From contig JACPRU010000018.1 of assembly GCA_016189835.1 (NCBI GenBank), positions 1-64,000 on the forward strand: a DNA stretch of 64,000 nt, in the 5' to 3' direction. Under the pieces are notes generated by a model. That model was not told the DNA's origin, searched no databases, and saw only the letters and a list, made by a program, of their open reading frames with translations. A program made the translations under genes and the position numbers. Below are positions 25,172 to 33,074 of this stretch, piece after piece. Position 1 is the first letter of the stretch. Each line of letters opens with the position of its first letter. Source of the DNA: Deltaproteobacteria bacterium. Lineage in GTDB: Bacteria; Desulfobacterota; Binatia; JACPRU01.

Positions 25172-26607
25172 CCCTCGGCCGCCTTGCGAAACAGCAGGTT
25201 CATGCGGAACTCGACCTTGCCGTCCGGGGTCGCTCGCGGATCCTTGACCTGCACCTCGTGGAATCGCGGCGATTCGGCCACCTTCTTGCGGATCGTCTCG
25301 ACGGCCTCGAACGACGAGGTCTTGCCGCGAAGGTGCACGCCGTCGGGGTCGACCGCCAGCTCGTCCACGTTCAGACGCGGCTCGGTCGGGGCGCGCTCGG
25401 AGATCTGTCGAAGCGTGTCGAGCACGGAGACCGGCCCGTCGGGCCCGAAGCCGAGTTGCTGCTGCTGCTTCTGCAGCTTGCGGATCTCCTGTGCGAGCTG
25501 CTCGGCCTCGTCGACCGGCGGCACGTCGGGCAGCACCGAGTGAAAGGTCTCGCGCACCGCACCGCGCAGCTCGCCGTACTGCCGGGACAGCTCGTAGTAG
25601 GAAACCCCCTGCCACAGGGCGAACAGCGCCACCACGGCCGCGCCGAGCGAGCCCAGGCGGGCGACCGCCCCTTGGATCTCCTCCTGGGCGCCCCGGTACG
25701 AGAACTGCTCGCGCCGGAAGTTCAGGCCGAGCGTCGGCTCGTCGGCGATCTCGCGCAGCGCCAGGCCGAGCGCCGGCGCGTAGGTTCCCTGGTGGCCGTG
25801 CAGCGCGGCCGGGACGCGGCGCAGCGGCAGGTCCTCGAGCCGCTGTACCGTCAAGCCGATCTGGCGCCGCAGCAGATCGAGCAGCGCCGGCTCGGAGGAT
25901 CCGCCGACGAGCAACGGCGGCAGGTCCGCGGCTAGGCCGCCGGGCGGGGCCCCGTCGGCGCTCTTCAGGCTCCAGCCGATCTCTCGGGCGAGCGCCGGCG
26001 CGAGCGGCTCGCCGGCCACGTCGACGACGCGCAAGCTCTCGAGGACTCCGCCCTCGTACAGCGCGAGCGTGCCGCGTCCGGCGCTGAGATGCAGGAAGCC
26101 GTAACGCTCCGGCCGCTCGCCCTCGAAGAGCTGGAGCACGTTGAGGGTGGCGAGCGGAGCGAAGTCGACAATCGCCGGATCGAGGCCGGCCTCGGAGAGG
26201 ACGTTCAGATGCTCCTCGATGCGGGGTTTCGGCACGAGCGCGGCGAACACGCGCGTGCCCTCGCCGGTGCGGGCGAGGATCTGGAAGTCGACGACCGCGT
26301 CCTCCACCGCGAACGGCACCTGGCTCTCGAGCTCGAACGGAACCGTCTGCTGCAGCCGTCGCCAGTCGCGAAACGGCAGGTCGAGGATGCGGAACGCCGC
26401 CGCATTGCCCGGCAGCGCCGAGAGCACGGCGTCCGCCTGCACGGGATGGCGCGAGACGAAGCCGCGCAGCTGTTCGCCGAGCGGGACGGAGGCGAGGCGC
26501 GGCTCGGAGAAGTAGCCGACGATCTGGTAGCTCCGGAAGCTCGTCTCGACCACGACCGCGACCAGATGAGCGCCGTGCGGGTCGAGTGCCAGGATCCGGT
26601 TCGGCAT
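25168..26607 (-). CDS. gspL: Type II secretion system protein L
   Basis: 479 residues. A cytoplasmic actin-like domain (1-330) resembles PilM and binds the GspE ATPase. A membrane helix (about 340-358: LGAAVVALFALWQGVSYYE) and a periplasmic ferredoxin-like domain (about 390-479) follow. The start ATG 26607 lies 11 bases after gspK. GspL couples ATP use in the cytoplasm to pseudopilus assembly. Confidence 0.93.
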   Translation of the reverse strand: MPNRILALDPHGAHLVAVVVETSFRSYQIVGYFSEPRLASVPLGEQLRGFVSRHPVQADAVLSALPGNAAAFRILDLPFRDWRRLQQTVPFELESQVPFAVEDAVVDFQILARTGEGTRVFAALVPKPRIEEHLNVLSEAGLDPAIVDFAPLATLNVLQLFEGERPERYGFLHLSAGRGTLALYEGGVLESLRVVDVAGEPLAPALAREIGWSLKSADGAPPGGLAADLPPLLVGGSSEPALLDLLRRQIGLTVQRLEDLPLRRVPAALHGHQGTYAPALGLALREIADEPTLGLNFRREQFSYRGAQEEIQGAVARLGSLGAAVVALFALWQGVSYYELSRQYGELRGAVRETFHSVLPDVPPVDEAEQLAQEIRKLQKQQQQLGFGPDGPVSVLDTLRQISERAPTEPRLNVDELAVDPDGVHLRGKTSSFEAVETIRKKVAESPRFHEVQVKDPRATPDGKVEFRMNLLFRKAAEG

Positions 26608-26618
26608 GGGTCAGCGAT

Positions 26619-27659
26619 TCAGCGCCGCACGGCGGTCATTCCATCGGATGGTCCGGGCGAAGTCAAGGAAGCCGTCCGGACCTCGTCGCGCCAGTCGAGC
26701 ACGACGAGGCGCAAGCCGCTCCTCTGCACGGTGACGGCGACGGCGCGCGTCACCGCGCCGGCGACGCCGATGCCGTGAACCGTGAAGTACTGGCTGCGCA
26801 CGTCGAAGCAGGAGCGCACCTGCTGCGGAATCTGCCTCCACCCGGGGATCTCGTTCAGCTCGCCGACCGACAGGAACGGCTGCTGCTCGCGGCGCGCGAC
26901 GATCGCCTTGGCCGCCGGGGCATCGTCCACGGCGGCGAGCAGCGCGGTGAGCAACCCCTCGGAAGCGGTGTTCACGTTGATGCGCAGGTCCTCGCGCGGC
27001 AGCGCCGTGAGCAGCGATCGCAGCAAAACCCAGTGCTCTCGCGTCAGCTCCCCGAAGCCGCGCACGAGCTGCAGCTCGTCGAGCGTCAGCATCCGTCCGT
27101 TGCGCGGCAGGTAGGGAGGCGAGAGGCGCTGGTAGTCGTCGCGTTCGGCGCCGCTCTTGACGCTCGCTTCGTCGTCGGGGTCGAGCCAGTCGAGCAGCGG
27201 AAACAGCAGGTTCACGTCGAGGCCGATCGCCGCGAGAAGGCCCTGGAACAAGGTCTTGCGTGCCTCGAGCGTGATCGCATTCACGCCGGGTCCGGGCGTG
27301 AGCGAGTTCACGTTGAAGCGGGCCGATTCGTCGTCGATGCGAAATCCGGCCTCGCCGACGCCGTCGCCGAGCGGGCGGGGTGGAAGCGGCAGCGCCCAGG
27401 GATCGAGCAGCGTCTCGACCGGGGGGCGATCCGGCGGGTTGCCGGCCTTCGCGACGGCGTCGAGCCGCAAGGCCAGATCGCCGAGAGCGACGCCGGCGCG
27501 AGCGAGGTATCGGCCCTGCAGCGCGGCGAGCGAGTTGCGCGTGAGGTGGGTCTCGACGTTGGTCGAGTAGGTGAATTCGACGACGACGACCGTCAGCAGC
27601 GCCACGACCAGCAGCGTGGTCAGCAGCGCCATGCCCGCGGGCCGGCGGTCGCGGGTCAT
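26619..27659 (-). CDS. gspK: Type II secretion system minor pseudopilin K
   Basis: 346 residues from ATG 27659, which overlaps the gspJ stop by ATGA. The prepilin-type N-terminus is MTRDRRPAGMALLTTLLVVALLTVVVVEF, given here as two parts. The G/MALLTTLLV cleavage site lacks Glu at +5, the known exception in GspK. The large domain (about 40-340) caps the pseudopilus tip with GspI and GspJ. DPDDEASVKSG fits the conserved GspK region. Confidence 0.93.
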   Translation of the reverse strand: MTRDRRPAGMALLTTLLVVALLTVVVVEFTYSTNVETHLTRNSLAALQGRYLARAGVALGDLALRLDAVAKAGNPPDRPPVETLLDPWALPLPPRPLGDGVGEAGFRIDDESARFNVNSLTPGPGVNAITLEARKTLFQGLLAAIGLDVNLLFPLLDWLDPDDEASVKSGAERDDYQRLSPPYLPRNGRMLTLDELQLVRGFGELTREHWVLLRSLLTALPREDLRINVNTASEGLLTALLAAVDDAPAAKAIVARREQQPFLSVGELNEIPGWRQIPQQVRSCFDVRSQYFTVHGIGVAGAVTRAVAVTVQRSGLRLVVLDWRDEVRTASLTSPGPSDGMTAVRR

Positions 27660-28438
27660 CGCGCCCCCCCCGGCGGCGCCGCCAGGCGGGGCGCCGCCGG
27701 CGCCGCCATCGGCAGATCGATCGCCGTGCGGTAGGTCGCGGGGCGGCCGCGCTCGTCGCCGACCGTGAGGGTGATCTCCACCGCGAGCGGCGCGGGCGCG
27801 AAGCGGCGCGGATCGGTCGAATCCCATTCCGGCCCCCAATCCCTGCCGTCGAAGAAGCGCAGATCGAGGCCGAGGACGTCCGGCAGGACGAGTGTCGTGG
27901 ACTCGACGTGCGCTTCGTCGGGGTCGAAGGCGTCTCCCGTCAGGCTGAACAGTGCCTCGCGGTAGAGGCCGAGCCGATCCGCATCCTCGCCGAGCGGGGA
28001 GACGAAGTAATGGACGACGCCGAGATCGGTCGCTCCGAACGTGATTGCCGTCGGGCGCCGCAAGAACGCGCTGAACGCGAGATCGTGCAGCGCGGCGTCG
28101 CCCGCCGCGCGCAGCCGGCCGAGGAACAGTCCCTGCCGGGGCGGGAAGAGCGCGGTGCGCGGTGGCGGCGTCGGGGCGCGGGAGGAACCCGCGGCCGGAG
28201 CGGGCGCGGAACCGACGCCCCCCCTCGGACGCGCCAGCGTCAGGTCGCGGGTCATGCTCGCCAGCGCGGACCGCACCGCCGCGGCCCGGTCCGCGCGCCC
28301 CTCGGCGAGGTCCTTCGAGGAGAGCGCCCGGGCGAACACGCCGTAGACGATGGACAGGACGAGGCCGAGGATCGCCAGCGTGACGGTGATCTCGAGCAGC
28401 GTGAAGCCGCGGCTCGCGCGCGCGCGGCCGGCGCTCAT
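27656..28438 (-). CDS. gspJ: Type II secretion system minor pseudopilin J
   Basis: 260 residues with leader MSAGRARASRG cut before FTLLEITVTLAILGLVLSIV (Glu at +5). The C-terminal part is beta-rich with a proline-rich insertion (about 100-115) and forms the pseudopilus tip with I and K. The ATG overlaps the gspI stop by ATGA. Confidence 0.93.
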   Translation of the reverse strand: MSAGRARASRGFTLLEITVTLAILGLVLSIVYGVFARALSSKDLAEGRADRAAAVRSALASMTRDLTLARPRGGVGSAPAPAAGSSRAPTPPPRTALFPPRQGLFLGRLRAAGDAALHDLAFSAFLRRPTAITFGATDLGVVHYFVSPLGEDADRLGLYREALFSLTGDAFDPDEAHVESTTLVLPDVLGLDLRFFDGRDWGPEWDSTDPRRFAPAPLAVEITLTVGDERGRPATYRTAIDLPMAAPAAPRLAAPPGGAR

Positions 28439-28941
28439 CGGTCCGGCCTCCGAATCAACGTGACCAGCCGCACCGCATCGGCATCGCCGCCGTCCCAGAA
28501 CACGCGCAGGCGGATCTCCCGCATCTCCTCCTCGAGCTCGCGCGCCGGGCCGCGCAGGATCTCGACCTGCCAGTGGAAGTCGGGATCGCTCTCGAAGTCG
28601 CCGCTCGCCTGCGCGGGGTCGGGGAAGCGCTCCGCGGTCAGGGTTCTGGTCATCAGCCCCTGCGCGAGCAGCGTCGCGCGGTTCAGCCGCTGGTCGTGAG
28701 CCACGATCTCGATGTTGCGGCCGTGCAGCGACAGCAGGCTGACGAGCGCGGTGGCGATGATCGCGATCGCCACCAGGACCTCGAGCAGGGTGAAGCCGCC
28801 GCGCCGTCCGTAAGCCCGTCCGAGTTCCGCGGACCGAGCCGACGAGTCGAGCGCCAGGCAGCGGGCCCGCCGCGATCCGGCGGATGCTCCCGCGCTCTGG
28901 CGACGGTTCTTGCGGGCTCGACGGGCCGGCGCTCGGCTCAT
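28435..28941 (-). CDS. gspI: Type II secretion system minor pseudopilin I, with long leader
   Basis: 168 residues. The prepilin cleavage site GG/FTLLEVLVAIAIIA is at residues 49/50, so the leader is 49 residues, far longer than the 6-15 usual for pseudopilins. The leader is basic and disordered-looking. No ATG, GTG or TTG lies between the ATG 28941 and the site (only a CTG at codon 29), so the long leader seems real. It would be cut by prepilin peptidase, which is not in this window. Confidence 0.92.
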   Translation of the reverse strand: MSRAPARRARKNRRQSAGASAGSRRARCLALDSSARSAELGRAYGRRGGFTLLEVLVAIAIIATALVSLLSLHGRNIEIVAHDQRLNRATLLAQGLMTRTLTAERFPDPAQASGDFESDPDFHWQVEILRGPARELEEEMREIRLRVFWDGGDADAVRLVTLIRRPDR

Positions 28942-28955
28942 GGGCGACGGGGGGA

Positions 28956-29498
28956 TTACTCCGCGGGGCTCCGCGGGCGGGAGTCGAGGTTCTGGTAGCC
29001 TTCGATCACCTCGCCGCGGCCGCGCACCGGGTCGACGCGCAGCGTGTAGGCGTGGCCCGCGGAGTCGACCAGGTGGACCACCGTGCGGTCCGCGTAGCCC
29101 TCCGGATAGAAGCGGGTCGGCACCAGGCCGGCGGACAGCGTGCCGGCCCCGGGCACCACCACGTCGGCGACGCGCACGCCGGCGGGAAGCTCGACGCGCC
29201 GGGCGAGCAGGTCGGTGGCCTCGACTGGCAGGCCGGTGCCCGCCTCGGGCCGCGCCACCCAGTATTGCTGGCGGTCGAGATCGAAGTTGAGCGTCAGCAC
29301 CTCGCCGCGCAGCGCCGCCTCTTCGTAGAGGTAGCGCGTCAGGTGGGCGAGACGGCGGGTGGCGGCGCCGAGCTCGGCGGCGGTCAAGCTGCGCAGCTTG
29401 GGCAGCGCGAATCGCGTGACGATGGCGACGATCAGCAGGACGATCGACAGCTCGATCAACGTGAAGCCGCGGTCGCTTCGCCGCCAGCGAGCGGTCAC
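28956..29498 (-). CDS. gspH: Type II secretion system pseudopilin H
   Basis: 180 residues from GTG 29498. Leader MTARWRRSDRG is cut before FTLIELSIVLLIVAIVTRF. A soluble beta-domain follows (about 60-170). It lies 4 bases after gspG. GspH sits between the major pseudopilin and the tip complex. Confidence 0.92.
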   Translation of the reverse strand: MTARWRRSDRGFTLIELSIVLLIVAIVTRFALPKLRSLTAAELGAATRRLAHLTRYLYEEAALRGEVLTLNFDLDRQQYWVARPEAGTGLPVEATDLLARRVELPAGVRVADVVVPGAGTLSAGLVPTRFYPEGYADRTVVHLVDSAGHAYTLRVDPVRGRGEVIEGYQNLDSRPRSPAE

Positions 29499-29502
29499 CG
29501 CG

Positions 29503-29922
29503 TCATCCCAGGTCCTTGCTGTCGATGTCGGCGTTCTTGCCCTCGCCGCCCGGCTCGCCGTCCGCGCCCAGGCACCTGAGCGCGAAGCCCTGGCCGTCGC
29601 TCAGATAGATGTACGAATTGCCCCACGGGTCTTGCGGGATCTTCTGGACGTAGCCCTCGGGATCGTATTTTCGCGGCTGCGGGCCGCTGGTCGGCCGCTG
29701 CACCAGTGCGGCGAGCCCTTGCTCGGTGGTGGGGTAGCTCGCGTTGTCGAGCTTGTAGAGGTGAAGGCCCTGCTCGATCTGCTTGAGATCCGCCTTGGCC
29801 TTGGTGAGGCGCGCGTTGTCGGTCTGGCCGATCACGTTCACCGAGACGATCGTCGCCAGCAGGCCGATGATGAAGACCACGACCAGAATCTCGATCAGAG
29901 TGAACCCGGCGGCACGGCGCAT
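29503..29922 (-). CDS. gspG: Type II secretion system major pseudopilin G
   Basis: 139 residues. Leader MRRAAG precedes FTLIEILVVVFIIGLLATIV. The C-terminal domain has the GspG motif NASYPTTEQGLAALVQRP and the calcium-loop region DPWGNSYIYLSDGQ. GspG forms the pseudopilus shaft. The 133 bases upstream may hold its own promoter, fitting a need for higher expression than the other components. Confidence 0.97.
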   Translation of the reverse strand: MRRAAGFTLIEILVVVFIIGLLATIVSVNVIGQTDNARLTKAKADLKQIEQGLHLYKLDNASYPTTEQGLAALVQRPTSGPQPRKYDPEGYVQKIPQDPWGNSYIYLSDGQGFALRCLGADGEPGGEGKNADIDSKDLG

Positions 29923-29985
29923 GTCGACTCTCCGAACGGTTCGGACGCAACCCGGCGACGGGGGCTCCTCTGCCGAGCGCCGGTC

Positions 29986-30014
29986 ACGATACCAGGGGGC
30001 GGCGGGGCGGGCAA
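29986..30014 (-). promoter_or_regulatory. Candidate internal sigma-70 promoter for gspG-N
   Basis: On the minus strand TTGCCC (30009-30014), a 17-base spacer and TATCGT (29986-29991) are placed 64 bases upstream of the gspG ATG. This is the only large gap inside the T2SS operon. Confidence 0.4.
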
Positions 30015-30055
30015 ACCAGGTTTCCCGTGCGCCCGCGCGCCGCGCGCCTCGCGCG

Positions 30056-31279
30056 TCAGCGGATCAGCTGGCCCATCTGGAGGATCGGCAACAGGATCGA
30101 CAGCACGATGAACGTGACCAGCGCGCCCATGAACACGATCATCGCCGGCTCGAGCAGCGTCGTCAGCGTGGCGATCGTGTTGTCGACCTCGCCCTCGTAG
30201 GTCTCGGCGGTCTTGAACAGCATCTCCTCGAGCCGCCCGCTGCGCTCGCCGACGGCGATCATGTGGATCATCAGCGGCGGGAAGATCCCGCTCTTCCGGA
30301 GCGGCGGGGCGATCGACTGTCCCTCGCGGATCGCGTCGCGCGCGGCCTCGGTGGCGTCGAACAGCACGCGGTTGTCGACGATGTTCTTGACGATGTCGAG
30401 CGACGGCAGCAGACCGATGCCGCTCTGCAGCAGCGTCGAGAGCGTGCGCGAGAACCGCGCCACGGCGATCTTCTGCTGCAGCTTGCCGAACACCGGGACG
30501 CGCAGCCGCCAGCGGTCGTAACGATAGCGGCCGTTCGGCGTCCGCAGGTAGGCGCGCAGGCCGATCGCCGCGACGGCGCCGCCCAACACGAGCAGCGGCC
30601 ACCCGGCGGCGAAGGCTCCCGACACGGCCATCAGCAGGCGCGTCGGCAGCGGCAACACCTGCTTCGATTCCGCGAAGATGCGCGTGATCCTCGGCACCAC
30701 GTAGGAGAGCAGGAAGAACAGGATGGTCGCGCCGAGCACGAGCATGATCGTCGGGTAGGTGAGGGCGGCGCGCAGCTTGCTGCGCAGCCGCGCGCTCGAT
30801 TCGGTGTAGTCGGCCAGCCGCAGCAGCACCACGTCGAGCGCTCCGCTCGCCTCCCCCGCCCGCACCATGTTGATGTAGAGGTCGCTGAAGATCTTGGGGT
30901 GCTCGCTGAGCGCGTCGGCGAGCGAGCTGCCCTCGTTCACGCGCTCGCGCGTTTGCGTCAGCACGCCCTTCAGGCGCTGCGAGTCGGCCTGGTCGATCAG
31001 CGCCGACAAGCAGTCGACCAGGGGCAGCCCCGCGGAGATCAGCGTGGAGAGCTGTCGGGTCACGACCGCCAGCTCCTGCGGGCCCACGCGCTCGAACCAG
31101 CGTCCGAGCGAGCGCGCGGCGCGGGGAGCCTCGGCCGCGACGGCGCTCTCGGTGACCGAGGTGGGAAAGACGCCGGAGCGACGCAGCTTGAGCCGGGCGG
31201 CGCGCGCGCTGTCGGCGTCGATGATCCCGCTGACGTTCTTGCCGTCGGGACTCAGGCCCGCGTACGAATAAACCGGCAT
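30056..31279 (-). CDS. gspF: Type II secretion system inner-membrane protein F
   Basis: This 407-residue GspF is the platform protein. Two homologous cytoplasmic domains (about 70-170 and 270-370) and three membrane segments (about 170-195, 222-242, 375-400) are visible. The repeated ETGE-like loops read RAGEASGALD and VGERSGRLEE. It works with GspE and GspL. The gap to gspG is 133 bases. Confidence 0.96.
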   Translation of the reverse strand: MPVYSYAGLSPDGKNVSGIIDADSARAARLKLRRSGVFPTSVTESAVAAEAPRAARSLGRWFERVGPQELAVVTRQLSTLISAGLPLVDCLSALIDQADSQRLKGVLTQTRERVNEGSSLADALSEHPKIFSDLYINMVRAGEASGALDVVLLRLADYTESSARLRSKLRAALTYPTIMLVLGATILFFLLSYVVPRITRIFAESKQVLPLPTRLLMAVSGAFAAGWPLLVLGGAVAAIGLRAYLRTPNGRYRYDRWRLRVPVFGKLQQKIAVARFSRTLSTLLQSGIGLLPSLDIVKNIVDNRVLFDATEAARDAIREGQSIAPPLRKSGIFPPLMIHMIAVGERSGRLEEMLFKTAETYEGEVDNTIATLTTLLEPAMIVFMGALVTFIVLSILLPILQMGQLIR

Positions 31280-31294
31280 CGGCTCAGAACCGCG

Positions 31295-32995
31295 TCATTC
31301 GACGACCAGGTCCTCCTGGGTGACGCGGATCACCTCCTCGATCGTCGTCAGCCCATCGAGGACCTTCTGCGCCCCGTCCTCGCGCAGCGTCGGCATGCCG
31401 CGCGAGGTCGCGCTGCGGCGGATCGTCGCCGCGTCGGCGTTCTTCATGATCAGGGCACGGACCTCGTCGTCGACGATCAGCAGCTCGTGGATGCCGATCC
31501 GGCCGCGATAACCGGTGTGCTTGCACTCCGCGCAGCCCCCCCCGGGTCGGTAGACGTTGCCCGTGACGCGCTGCGGGTCGATGCCGACCTCGCGCAGCTG
31601 CTCGGCGGAGGGCGCGTAGGCGGCGCGACAGGCGGTGCACACCCGGCGCACCAGCCGTTGCGCCATCACCGCGTTGACCGACGAGGAGACGAGAAACGGC
31701 TCGATGCCCATGTCGACCAGGCGGGTCACGGCGCCGAAGGAGTCGTTGGTGTGCAGCGTGGAGAACACCAGGTGGCCGGTGAGCGCGGCATGGATGGCGA
31801 TCTCGGCGGTCTCGACGTCGCGGATCTCGCCGACCATGATCACGTCGGGATCCTGGCGCAGGATCGACCGCAAGCCGCTGGCGAACGTCAGCTCGATCTT
31901 CGGGTTCACCTGCATCTGGCCGACGCCGGCGAGCTGGTACTCGATCGGATCCTCGATGGTGATGATGTTCTTCTCGTTCGAGTTGATCTTCTGCAACGCC
32001 GCGTAGAGCGTCGTCGTCTTGCCGCTGCCGGTCGGCCCGGTGACGAGGATGATGCCGTGGCTCTGCCGGACCAGCCGCTGCACCGTCTTCAGGTTCTGGC
32101 CGACGAGACCGAGCTGCTCGAGCTCGAGCAGCGTCGCCGTGCGTTCGAGCAGCCGCATCACGATGCGCTCGCCGAACGCGGTGGGGATCACCGAGACGCG
32201 GATGTCGACGTCCTTGCCGGCGATCTTGGTGCGGATGCGGCCGTCCTGCGGCAGCCGCTTCTCGGCGATGTTCAAGCCGGCCATGATCTTCACGCGCGAG
32301 ACGATGATCGGCTGGAAGCGCTTGGGCGGCTTGACGATGTCGTAGAGGATGCCGTCGATGCGGAAGCGAACCACCAGCTCGCGCTCGAACGGCTCGATGT
32401 GGATGTCCGAAGCGCGGTCCTTGACCGCCTGGAAGATCAGCTGGTTGACGAGGCGGATGATCGGCGCCTCGTCGCTCGCGTCGAGCAGATCCTGAGGCTC
32501 TTCCAGCTCGGTGGCGATCAGGTCGAGACGCTCCTCGTCGAGGCCCGATACCAGCTCCGCGGTCGATCCGGCGGCCCGATCGTAGGCGCGGTTGATGGCC
32601 TCGGCGATCGCCGCCGCGGGTGCCACCACCGCGCGGATGGTCCGTCCGAAGACCAGCCGCAGGTCGTCGATCGGGCCGATCGCCGACGGGTTGCCGGTGG
32701 CCACCACGACGACGTCGCCGTCGACCGCGATCGGCAGCAGGTTGTGGCGCTTGGCGAACTGGATCGGCAGGCGCACGAGCAACTCCGGCGCCACGGTCTC
32801 CGCGGGGAGCTGCTCGACGAACGGCAACCCGTAGTAGCTCGCCACGATCTGTGCCCAGCGCAGCGCGCTCACCGCGCCCATCTCGAGCAGCACCTCGCCC
32901 AGGTCCTTTCCGTCGCGCAGGCGCTCGCGGGCTCGGTCGAGGACTTCGGGGGCGATGCCGGCGTCGCGCACCAGGCTCGCTTCCAGTCCGTTCAC
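31295..32995 (-). CDS. gspE: Type II secretion ATPase E
   Basis: 566 residues from GTG 32995. The N-terminal MshEN-type domains (1-150) bind GspL. The ATPase core has Walker A TGPTGSGKTTTLY at about 320, an Asp box (ITIEDPIEY), Walker B DPDVIMVGEIRD and a His box (STLHTNDS). The zinc domain keeps two Cys pairs (CTAC, CAEC). It powers pseudopilus extension. A related ATPase is encoded at 58267. Confidence 0.97.
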   Translation of the reverse strand: MNGLEASLVRDAGIAPEVLDRARERLRDGKDLGEVLLEMGAVSALRWAQIVASYYGLPFVEQLPAETVAPELLVRLPIQFAKRHNLLPIAVDGDVVVVATGNPSAIGPIDDLRLVFGRTIRAVVAPAAAIAEAINRAYDRAAGSTAELVSGLDEERLDLIATELEEPQDLLDASDEAPIIRLVNQLIFQAVKDRASDIHIEPFERELVVRFRIDGILYDIVKPPKRFQPIIVSRVKIMAGLNIAEKRLPQDGRIRTKIAGKDVDIRVSVIPTAFGERIVMRLLERTATLLELEQLGLVGQNLKTVQRLVRQSHGIILVTGPTGSGKTTTLYAALQKINSNEKNIITIEDPIEYQLAGVGQMQVNPKIELTFASGLRSILRQDPDVIMVGEIRDVETAEIAIHAALTGHLVFSTLHTNDSFGAVTRLVDMGIEPFLVSSSVNAVMAQRLVRRVCTACRAAYAPSAEQLREVGIDPQRVTGNVYRPGGGCAECKHTGYRGRIGIHELLIVDDEVRALIMKNADAATIRRSATSRGMPTLREDGAQKVLDGLTTIEEVIRVTQEDLVVE

Positions 32996-33074
32996 GGCGC
33001 GAGTCTACCGAGAACGGCGGTCGCGTTCCAGGCGCGGAACCGTCGCGGAACCGTCGACCGGTTCGCGCGCGAGG

